Origin: Thermodesulfatator sp.
GTDB lineage: Bacteria > Desulfobacterota > Thermodesulfobacteria > Thermodesulfobacteriales > Thermodesulfobacteriaceae
Reading direction: 5' to 3'
NCBI GenBank assembly: GCA_027036915.1
Contig: JALWCD010000167.1
Coordinates: 702 to 7,971 of the forward strand
Length of the DNA: 7,270 bases
Part shown: piece after piece, positions 1 to 5,037 of the stretch
Numbering within the stretch: position 1 is the stretch's first letter
How the letters are laid out: every line of letters starts with the position of its first letter
Translations under genes and position numbers: made by a program
The notes under the pieces: generated by a model
The model's database searches: none
The model's input: the letters and a program-made list of their open reading frames with translations, nothing else
Told to the model about the DNA's origin: nothing

Positions 1-1056
1 AACCTTGAAGGGGAGACTTCGGCGAGCTTCTTCGAGAAACCCGCGGTAGTCGCCGGAAAAGAGGGCTTCGAGCAGCAGGCGATCCCGGGCTATGGCCCGT
101 CGGCCTTCGGTCTCACCGGCCGGTTGCGGATCGCCGTAGCGAAGACCGAGATGAGCAAAGTCGATCCCCAAGACCAGATAGGTTTTCTCATCCCAGAGCT
201 CCCTCAGAGCCGCAACCCATTCCCGGAAAAGAGGCTCGGCCTCAAAGGGATCGCGGCCCGAGACGAGATGTCCTTCCATGGGACCGAAAAGGATCGGCAC
301 CACCCTAAAATCGGAAAAACGATAGCGGAGAAAGATCGCCTGGAACTCCAGGGAGTGTTCGTTGCGGTGGGCAAAATCATCCGGAAAACAGTCCGAAACC
401 CGGCTCATAAGGGCCTTCAGGAAATCGCGATCCACCGGAACCGGCCCCAGCGGGGTCTCAAAGTCCTTGGTAAGGAGAGAAAGGGGGCGGGTCAGCTGGT
501 GTCCGGTGCCGAAGATTATCACCCGGGCCCCCTCAGGAAGCTCAAGGGCCCGATAGGCCGCCGCAAATCCCCGGGCCCCCGAGGTAAGATCCAGGTGAGG
601 AGCGATGAGCACCCGGGGCGGCTTTTCCGGGGAAAGATTTTCCTGGGAAAGGATCTGGCCCAGAAAGGTCTTAAGGGCCTCGCCCTCGGCCGGATAGGAA
701 CGTCCGGCGCAGGCCGGAGGTCTAAGCCGGGCCGCGCGCCATTCGGCCTCCACCCTCTCCTTGCGTTTCCGGAAGGTTTCCCCTTCCAGAAAACCGTGCG
801 CCTCAAGCTTTTCCACCAGCGAGACGATCTCCTCCAGCATGACCAGACGTCCCAGAGTCCGGGTGGCCGCCACCTGCAGATCCCTGAGACTGTGTCGCCC
901 GTCCATAAGGGCCAGAAGCGGCGCCAGAGGCTGAGGGAGAACCAGAAATTCCTCGGTGTATCCCAGGGGATCGCGGAGGATCAGGGAAGGCCGACCCTGC
1001 CACTCCAGCGGAATAAGGTCAAGCGGTCTCAGGACGGGGGTAAATTCCGGACTCAT
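1..1056 (-). CDS. AmmeMemoRadiSam system protein B (MEMO family) with PqqD-like N-terminal region; 3' end cut by window edge
   Basis: I translated the minus strand from the ATG at 1056 and found 352 codons open to base 1 with no stop. From about residue 113 the protein follows the MEMO family: RPPACAGRSYP opening, IAPHLD (H154), FGTGH (H186), HRNEHSLEFQ (230-239) and IDFAHLG (D299, H302). H154 and H186 match two metal-binding histidines of human MEMO1; the expected third ligand, a cysteine, would lie beyond the left edge. MEMO proteins are related to class III extradiol dioxygenases, and in bacteria they accompany an AMMECR1 protein and a radical SAM protein in a system whose chemistry I regard as unsettled. 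Residues 1-112 are extra: 42-92 (PLAPLLALMDGRHSLRDL, then a helix ending KLEAHGFLEG) resemble a PqqD-like winged helix. The start codon overlaps the upstream gene's stop (ATGA), so translation is probably coupled. Cytoplasmic; family assignment firm, function unknown. Confidence 0.88.
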   Translation of the reverse strand, partial: MSPEFTPVLRPLDLIPLEWQGRPSLILRDPLGYTEEFLVLPQPLAPLLALMDGRHSLRDLQVAATRTLGRLVMLEEIVSLVEKLEAHGFLEGETFRKRKERVEAEWRAARLRPPACAGRSYPAEGEALKTFLGQILSQENLSPEKPPRVLIAPHLDLTSGARGFAAAYRALELPEGARVIIFGTGHQLTRPLSLLTKDFETPLGPVPVDRDFLKALMSRVSDCFPDDFAHRNEHSLEFQAIFLRYRFSDFRVVPILFGPMEGHLVSGRDPFEAEPLFREWVAALRELWDEKTYLVLGIDFAHLGLRYGDPQPAGETEGRRAIARDRLLLEALFSGDYRGFLEEARRSLPFKV

Positions 1057-1835
1057 TCCGTGCCCCCGAAATCCTCGGGACCGAGATCCCGGCAGGCCGC
1101 TTTCACCCTTTCAAGGGCCGTGTAGAACTCATCCTCGATGGCCCGCACCCGTACTCCGTAAGCCCGCTGCACGGCCTTGCGCACGATTTCCCCTTTGAGG
1201 AGGGCGTTGGTCCAGCCGAGTTCGGCGTACTTGGCGTTGACCTCCTGGTTTAGCTCTACCAGGGCCTGAGCTCGACGACGCCGCTCTTCGGCGGCCTCCG
1301 AAAGGGGTTCCTCAAGGAAACGATCGATCTTGGCCAGCAGGCTCTCGTAAAAACTGGCCGGAAAGCGGGCCTCCAGTTCCTCGAGCACGAATCCGAAGGT
1401 GAGGAACTGGGGTTCCTTAAAGTAGGTAAACAGCTCGGCCTCGATGCTTTCCGGGGATTCCTGCAGGAACTCCTGAAAGAGCCGATAGGCCTGTCGGGAT
1501 TTCTCCTTTACGTTGGGCGGCTTTTCGGTATTGAATTCCAGGATGTGACGGTAGAGTTCCGCCGGGGCCACCACCGCCAGAACCTCGCGGGCCCCCAGAT
1601 CCCGCAGGGCTTCCAGGCGATGTTGCCCATCCACCACGTAATATCGCCCCTCATGGGGACATACCACAATAGGGGTGACGAACCCCAGTTTCTCTATGGC
1701 CAGTTCCAGATGTTTCTTGAGTCCTTCGGAAATGTCCCGCTGAAAAGGCGGCACCTCAACCTCTTCAATCTCAAAGACGACCAGCTTCAGGGGCTGCCTT
1801 TTTACCGGATCCTCGAATTGAGCCAGTTCTCGCAT
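1053..1835 (-). CDS. ParB/sulfiredoxin N-terminal-fold protein, function unknown
   Basis: This is a 260-residue protein. Residues 15-100 look like a ParB/Srx nucleotide-binding fold: KLVVFEIEEVEV then FQRDIS (31-36), a helix, GFVTPIVV (51-58), then YYVVDGQHRLEALRDLGA (65-82), where DGQHR stands in the position of the ParB GERR or sulfiredoxin GCHR box. The remaining 160 residues are helical and charged, with no helix-turn-helix that I recognise, so a canonical chromosome-partition ParB is unlikely. No ParA neighbour is visible. The ATG at 1835 has a strong ribosome binding site on the minus strand (GAAGGGGGA, bases 1841-1849, five bases before the start). The stop overlaps the start of the MEMO gene by four bases, so the two are one operon and may share a process. 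It could bind CTP/ATP or DNA as other members of the fold do, but nothing here shows which. Confidence 0.8.
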   Translation of the reverse strand: MRELAQFEDPVKRQPLKLVVFEIEEVEVPPFQRDISEGLKKHLELAIEKLGFVTPIVVCPHEGRYYVVDGQHRLEALRDLGAREVLAVVAPAELYRHILEFNTEKPPNVKEKSRQAYRLFQEFLQESPESIEAELFTYFKEPQFLTFGFVLEELEARFPASFYESLLAKIDRFLEEPLSEAAEERRRRAQALVELNQEVNAKYAELGWTNALLKGEIVRKAVQRAYGVRVRAIEDEFYTALERVKAACRDLGPEDFGGTE

Positions 1836-1847
1836 GGCATTCCCCCT

Positions 1848-2078
1848 TCAAACGAATCGATCTACGATCAGACCACGATAAAACCGTTCCGGTTCGGCAA
1901 AACGACGGTAATAAAAACCGGGGTTTTTTCCAAAAAGATCGAATTCCGGCGGTCCTCCGTCATAGCGTGGGGTAACTTTTTTTGGGGTAAAATCCCCTTT
2001 AAAAGGGGTAAACATCCTGGTATTAAAGTAAAGGGGTGAGGAAAGCGCCAAATTTAGTATTCTCAGGAACTCCGCCAT
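1848..2078 (-). CDS. Doubtful 76-codon ORF upstream of the ParB-like gene
   Basis: An open frame begins at ATG 2078 and ends 12 bases before the ATG of the ParB-like gene, just ahead of its ribosome binding site. The predicted protein is rich in Phe, Pro and Arg, with three FTP/VTP repeats (around residues 23-40) created by the underlying GGGGTAA DNA repeats, and an aromatic, basic tail (GFYYRRFAEPERFYRG). There is no Shine-Dalgarno sequence before ATG 2078, and that ATG lies just outside the sigma-28 promoter on the other strand. I recognise no family. In its favour are the spacing to the next gene and the protein-like C-terminal half; against it are the missing ribosome site and repeat-derived sequence. 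More likely an intergenic region that happens to be open. Confidence 0.22.
   Translation of the reverse strand: MAEFLRILNLALSSPLYFNTRMFTPFKGDFTPKKVTPRYDGGPPEFDLFGKNPGFYYRRFAEPERFYRGLIVDRFV
1913..1928. repeat. Palindrome AAAAACC-GG-GGTTTTT
   Basis: Perfect seven-base arms flank a GG centre. It lies about 78 bases upstream of the ParB-like gene's start codon, in the AT-rich intergenic stretch. A smaller inverted repeat, AACCG-TTC-CGGTT, sits at 1882-1894. Either could be an operator or a weak hairpin; the sequence does not say which protein, if any, binds. Confidence 0.5.
1969..2037. repeat. Cluster of GGGGTAA direct repeats with a 15-base palindrome
   Basis: GGGGTAA occurs exactly at 1969, 1984 and 2005, and a variant GGGGTGA begins at 2033; start-to-start spacings are 15, 21 and 28 bases. 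Within the cluster, CCCCTTT-A-AAAGGGG (1994-2008) is a perfect palindrome, and GGGGTAAAATCCCC (1984-1997) can form an alternative hairpin that shares the CCCC arm. The cluster ends 46 bases upstream of the sigma-28 promoter and about 130 bases upstream of the ParB-like gene, so it could serve either direction. Reading: a binding-site array or mutually exclusive hairpins, by inference only. Confidence 0.55.
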
Positions 2079-2082
2079 GGGT

Positions 2083-2109
2083 TAAAGTTTTTGAAGTTCC
2101 TACCGATAT
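2083..2109 (+). promoter_or_regulatory. Sigma-28 (FliA) class 3 flagellar promoter
   Basis: TAAAGTTT (2083-2090), an 11-base spacer, then ACCGATAT (2102-2109). The enterobacterial sigma-28 consensus is TAAAGTTT-N11-GCCGATAA, so the -35 element is exact, the spacer is exact and the -10 element matches six of eight. Transcription would start near 2115-2117 and run into the small FlgM-like gene and flgM, which fits the known late-class transcription of flgM by the sigma factor that FlgM inhibits. Confidence 0.85.
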
Positions 2110-2144
2110 TAAATAATAGAAGAAGTGTGGGGGCAAGAGGTGTT

Positions 2145-2309
2145 ATGACCATAAACTTCCCGGATGTAAAGGAAGTGATTAGAATATACGAAAGGAAAGG
2201 GGTTCGAGGGCCTCTTTCAAAAAGGGAGGAAATTTTGCAGGATCGGGTAAGTATTTCCGAGGAAGCCCGTAAAAAACTGGCGGAAATAAGATCTCAAAAA
2301 GGAGGATAA
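2145..2309 (+). CDS. Small 54-residue FlgM-like (N-terminal half) protein, first gene of flgM unit
   Basis: I place the start at ATG 2145, preceded by an AGAGGT-type ribosome site (about 2136-2141). An in-frame TTG at 2091 would lengthen it by 18 codons, but that codon lies inside the sigma-28 promoter and so upstream of the predicted transcript start. The 54-residue product starts MTINFPDVKEVIRIYERKG and ends with QDRVSISEEARKKLAEIRSQ. The DRVSIS-EEAR stretch resembles the DxVxLS motif and first helix of FlgM proteins; the downstream FlgM itself has DRVEL followed by EEARARAREI. The C-terminal helices by which FlgM grips sigma-28 are absent. Three bases separate its stop from the flgM ATG, and flgM's GGAGG lies within its last codons, so the two are cotranscribed. 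Function unknown: perhaps a FlgM accessory or paralogue. Confidence 0.72.
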   Translation: MTINFPDVKEVIRIYERKGVRGPLSKREEILQDRVSISEEARKKLAEIRSQKGG

Positions 2310-2312
2310 AAG

Positions 2313-2627
2313 ATGAAGATCAAAGATGTTCTGCCTTATTTACAAACGCCGGCCCGAGGAGTGGAAGGTTCCGCTCAGACGGGAAAGACGGAAAGATCTC
2401 GAGGAGCTACTACCGAGAGGAATCAGGCCCCCGAGGGCGGGGATCGGGTGGAACTTCGGGGCCGACAGATGGTGGAGGAAGCCCGGGCCAGGGCCCGCGA
2501 GATCCCCGAGGTGCGCGAGGAGAGGGTTGAGGCCCTGCGACGGCAGATCGAGGCCGGAAATTATGAGGTGGCCCCGGAGAAGGTGGCGCGGGCCATGATG
2601 TCCGACCTCCTCCGGGAAATCTACTAG
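2313..2627 (+). CDS. flgM: Anti-sigma-28 factor FlgM
   Basis: FlgM binds the flagellar sigma factor FliA and keeps late flagellar genes off until it is exported through the completed hook-basal body. The 104 residues are close to the usual length (about 90-100). Residues 1-45 are polar and probably disordered, as expected; DRVELRGRQ (44-52) is the family's DxVxLS-type motif; EIPEVREERVEALRRQIEAG (63-82) matches the conserved DIxxERVExLKxxIxxG region; and NYEVAPEKVARAMMSDLL (83-100) is the last sigma-binding helix. The ATG is preceded by GGAGG (2301-2305) at seven bases. It is second in a two-gene unit behind a sigma-28 promoter, giving negative feedback on FliA activity. No flgN, flgK or csrA neighbour is present, so it stands apart from the usual flagellar cluster. 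Its stop overlaps that of the convergent pycB. Confidence 0.92.
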   Translation: MKIKDVLPYLQTPARGVEGSAQTGKTERSRGATTERNQAPEGGDRVELRGRQMVEEARARAREIPEVREERVEALRRQIEAGNYEVAPEKVARAMMSDLLREIY

Positions 2628-4690
2628 TCCTTAACCTCCTCTCCGAGGTTCGTGGTCTCGCGGGGAGCGTATTCCTCAAGGGGCTTGACCACGAAGAGTA
2701 GCTGCCCCTCCACCACGCTTTCGTTCACCTTGACACAGATTTCTTCGATCACACAGTCAAAGGGCGCATAGACCGGAGTCTCCATCTTCATGGCCTCGAG
2801 ATTGGCGATCTCCTCGCCCTTGTGGTAAATGTCGCCCACCTTGAGTTCACCCCGCTTGGGGTTACCCAGACGCCAGACATTGCCCTTGATGGGGGAGCCG
2901 ATCTCGTTCGGGCCCTTGGCCATGCGGACCTCTTTTTTCTTCACTCTGGGGGTGGCGACCTCGAAGACACGGGTCTTGTTATTGACCTTCACCACCACGT
3001 GAATGACCCCGTCGTGCTCGGCCCCCACCGAGACCAGCTCGATGGTGTAGGGTTTCCCCATGAAGGTGAATTCCACCTTATCGCCCGGCCTTTTAAGTCC
3101 GTAGCGGAAAACCGGCGAAGGCAGCACGTAGGAGGCCTCACCGTATTTCTCGAAGAACTCGAAAAAGCCCAGGGCGTCCTTGGGATGCATGAGGTAGATA
3201 ATAAATTCTTCCTCGGTGGGCTCGCGGCCGAGTTTTTCGGAAAGCTCCTTTCTGGCCCGCTCAAGGTCCTCCTCGGGCACGGTCTCAAGCGGGCTTTCCT
3301 CCGTGCGCTCGGCCATCTTCTCCTGCCACTGCTCCCCGAAGGCGCTACGGTAGACCCATTCGTCCGGCCAGCCGGCCGGCAGCCTCCCGTATTTACCCAG
3401 GATGAGATTCTTGAAGTCGCCCGGAGCGGTCTTGAAGAGTTCCAGAAGCTCCTCCTGTTCCTCCTCGCTCATGGCGTTAAAATCGCAGTTCTTCTCCTCC
3501 ACGAACCGGCGCAGAAGGTCCAGGATGTGGCGCACCCCGGCCTCGCCGTGTTCCTTGGCGTAGCGGTTCACGATCCCGGAACAGGTCACCCAGGTGATCT
3601 GGGAGCCCGGGGTAACGTCGAAGTACTTCACGATGCGGTTGTAATAGGACATGAGTTCCAGGATGTAGGGCATAAGATGGAGAAAACCGTTCTTTTCCGC
3701 CTGCTCGAAGGAGGAGGGAAAGGCCCCGCCGGGCATGCGGTGCTTAACCACCATATAGTCAAACCCCTTGAAGGGAGACTCTGCCCAGTCGTAGTAGTTG
3801 ATCCACTCCCGCACCTTCTGGACCGCAAGCTCCGCAAGCCGCGGGTTGAGATTCACCTTGAAGCCCGCCTCGGTGAGATAGGCGTAGGCCGAAAGCATGG
3901 GAGGCTGGCCATAGAAACGGCAGAGGGAATCCTCCTCCACGTCGATGATCTTCACCCCGGCCTCAACCGCCGCCAGATAAGCCGGAAGGGCCAGGCCATC
4001 CGTGGTGTGCCGGTGATAGTGGATCACAAGCTCGGGGTACTTGTCCTTGATGGCCGAAACCAGACTCCGGATACGCTCCGGGCTGCCCACCCCGGCCATG
4101 TCCTTGATGCAGAGGATGATCTCGTCCGTGCCTCCGCACAGCGCCACGATCTCGTCCACCACCCGAAGGTAATAGGCGTTGTCGGCCCAGTCGGCGTCGG
4201 TAAAGGAGATGGCGGGCTCAAAGAGTTTGCCCCGCTTCATGACCACTTCGGCCACCGTGCGCATGTTCCGGATGTCGTTAAGAAAGGAGAAACAGCGCCA
4301 GAGGTCGATATCCACCCGCGAAACCACATATTCGATCACGTTTCGGGGATAGGGCCGATAGCCCCAGAGGTTGGTCTCCCGGATGAGGGTCTGAAGCATG
4401 ACGTTCGGCATGGTGCGCCGGTAGGTCCGCAGTTCCTCAAAGGGGCTCTCCCTGCGGTTCATGATACCCACGTGCCACCGGGCCCCGCCGTGACACTCCA
4501 CGCTGAAAAGCCCCATCTCGTTATAAATGGGGCAGAGGGTCTTGAGGTCGATCAGGCGGTGTCGGTTCTTGTAGTCGGATTGTCCGGCATCCCGCAGGGA
4601 GGTGGAGGTGAAAAAGATGCGATCGCTCTCCCGCAGGATCCTTACGATTTCGGCCGGTTCCATGCCGGGTTTGATCTGAATAAGCTCCAT
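2624..4690 (-). CDS. pycB: Pyruvate carboxylase subunit B (carboxyltransferase plus biotin carrier), divergent
   Basis: This subunit would move the carboxyl group from carboxybiotin to pyruvate, giving oxaloacetate. Of its 688 residues, 25-300 form the HMGL-like TIM barrel: LRDAGQS (32-38, metal ligand D34), LIRETNLWGY (102-111), CIKDMAG (194-200, carbamylated-lysine position K196) and HYHRH (224-228, metal histidines). Residues 310-530 are the conserved PYC/OadA region, with MPGG (319-322), catalytic-threonine motif VTP (T360) and GKYGRLP (432-438). Residues 595-670 are the biotinyl domain with EAMKMET, biotin on K635. It is longer than archaeal PycB (about 570). Normally invariant positions differ: RDAHQS is RDAGQS, WGGATFD is HGGARWH, FDSLN is FSFLN. 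The start has AAGGAGG (4696-4702) five bases upstream. The partner pycA lies upstream on the same strand, separated by two opposite-strand small genes. An OadA-type decarboxylase or 2-oxoglutarate carboxylase is an alternative. Confidence 0.87.
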   Translation of the reverse strand: MELIQIKPGMEPAEIVRILRESDRIFFTSTSLRDAGQSDYKNRHRLIDLKTLCPIYNEMGLFSVECHGGARWHVGIMNRRESPFEELRTYRRTMPNVMLQTLIRETNLWGYRPYPRNVIEYVVSRVDIDLWRCFSFLNDIRNMRTVAEVVMKRGKLFEPAISFTDADWADNAYYLRVVDEIVALCGGTDEIILCIKDMAGVGSPERIRSLVSAIKDKYPELVIHYHRHTTDGLALPAYLAAVEAGVKIIDVEEDSLCRFYGQPPMLSAYAYLTEAGFKVNLNPRLAELAVQKVREWINYYDWAESPFKGFDYMVVKHRMPGGAFPSSFEQAEKNGFLHLMPYILELMSYYNRIVKYFDVTPGSQITWVTCSGIVNRYAKEHGEAGVRHILDLLRRFVEEKNCDFNAMSEEEQEELLELFKTAPGDFKNLILGKYGRLPAGWPDEWVYRSAFGEQWQEKMAERTEESPLETVPEEDLERARKELSEKLGREPTEEEFIIYLMHPKDALGFFEFFEKYGEASYVLPSPVFRYGLKRPGDKVEFTFMGKPYTIELVSVGAEHDGVIHVVVKVNNKTRVFEVATPRVKKKEVRMAKGPNEIGSPIKGNVWRLGNPKRGELKVGDIYHKGEEIANLEAMKMETPVYAPFDCVIEEICVKVNESVVEGQLLFVVKPLEEYAPRETTNLGEEVKD

Positions 4691-4739
4691 AGAAGCCTCC
4701 TTGCTTGAGGTTTTACCTTTGCAATGCTAACCTGGGTGT

Positions 4740-4928
4740 ATGTGGGAAAGAATCGGCGATTACCTTTTAAAAGTGAGCCTCGTTCTTTTAGGGACTTTGC
4801 TTGTTCCGGCGTTACTCCATCGGGAAGGAAGCTTTGAGCTTCTTTCCTTGGTAGGAGGGGTTTACTTGATATGTGTAATTCTTGGTTTTTGGGCTCTAAA
4901 AAGAGACCTGGAGGAAAGCCATGGATAG
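4740..4928 (+). CDS. Small membrane protein, two predicted helices
   Basis: A 62-residue protein with hydrophobic segments at about 9-26 (LLKVSLVLLGTLLVPALL) and 33-52 (ELLSLVGGVYLICVILGF), a short charged loop (HREG) between them and a charged tail (ALKRDLEESHG). I recognise no family. An in-frame stop at 4728-4730 means ATG 4740 is the first ATG of the frame. It has only a weak ribosome site (GGGTGT directly before it), so a very short or absent leader is possible. It lies head-to-head with pycB (49 bases between the start codons) and overlaps the next small gene by eight bases. The tail-to-head overlap and a good ribosome site for the second gene argue that both are real and cotranscribed. 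Confidence 0.6.
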   Translation: MWERIGDYLLKVSLVLLGTLLVPALLHREGSFELLSLVGGVYLICVILGFWALKRDLEESHG

Positions 4929-5034
4929 CATTATCGCCGTTTCCCTTGCGGCCCTGGCGGGGGCGGCCATCGCCCTTTACTTCGGCTGGAAATACGACCG
5001 GGAAAAGAAAAAGGCCTCGCCGCGCCATGGTTAA
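4921..5034 (+). CDS. 37-residue single-helix membrane protein
   Basis: A very short gene: MDSIIAVSLAALAGAAIALYF (helix about 3-21) followed by a basic tail GWKYDREKKKASPRHG. By the positive-inside rule the tail would be cytoplasmic. The ATG at 4921 is preceded by GGAGG (4910-4914) at six bases, the best ribosome site in this stretch, which is the main reason to believe it. It overlaps the end of the 62-residue gene by eight bases, so translation may be coupled. Its stop (5032-5034) is three bases from the convergent pycA stop. Tiny single-helix proteins of this kind often stabilise a larger membrane complex, but no such partner is visible here and I do not recognise the family. Confidence 0.6.
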   Translation: MDSIIAVSLAALAGAAIALYFGWKYDREKKKASPRHG

Positions 5035-5037
5035 CCC

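Noticed and set aside
124..1125. A 333-codon plus-strand frame over the left part of the window
   Set aside because: It is antisense to the MEMO gene, whose minus-strand translation shows conserved motifs throughout; the plus-strand product is Arg/Gly/Pro-rich without domain features.
1545..2039. A 164-codon plus-strand frame spanning the 5' part of the ParB-like gene and the intergenic region
   Set aside because: Its first half is antisense to the well-supported ParB-fold domain and its second half runs through the repeat cluster; there is no ribosome site and no family resemblance.
2091..2144. TTG start that would extend the small FlgM-like protein by 18 residues
   Set aside because: The TTG is inside the sigma-28 promoter spacer, so it precedes the predicted transcript start; a ribosome site precedes ATG 2145 instead.
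2822..4708. A 628-codon open frame on the plus strand opposite pycB
   Set aside because: It is the antisense shadow of a clear carboxylase gene; its translation is rich in His, Gly, Leu and Val with no domain pattern, as expected when GC-rich codons are read in reverse.
4709..4734. AGGTT-N16-AACCT inverted repeat upstream of pycB as a BirA (biotin repressor) operator
   Set aside because: The known BirA operator has the half-sites in the opposite orientation (TTGTAAACC ... GGTTTACAA) with a shorter spacer; five-base arms alone are weak evidence.
4740..5034. The two small membrane proteins as OadB/OadG-type subunits of a sodium-pumping decarboxylase
   Set aside because: OadB is a large multi-helix protein and OadG is longer with a Pro-rich tail; neither frame resembles them, and a separate biotin carboxylase subunit points to carboxylation.
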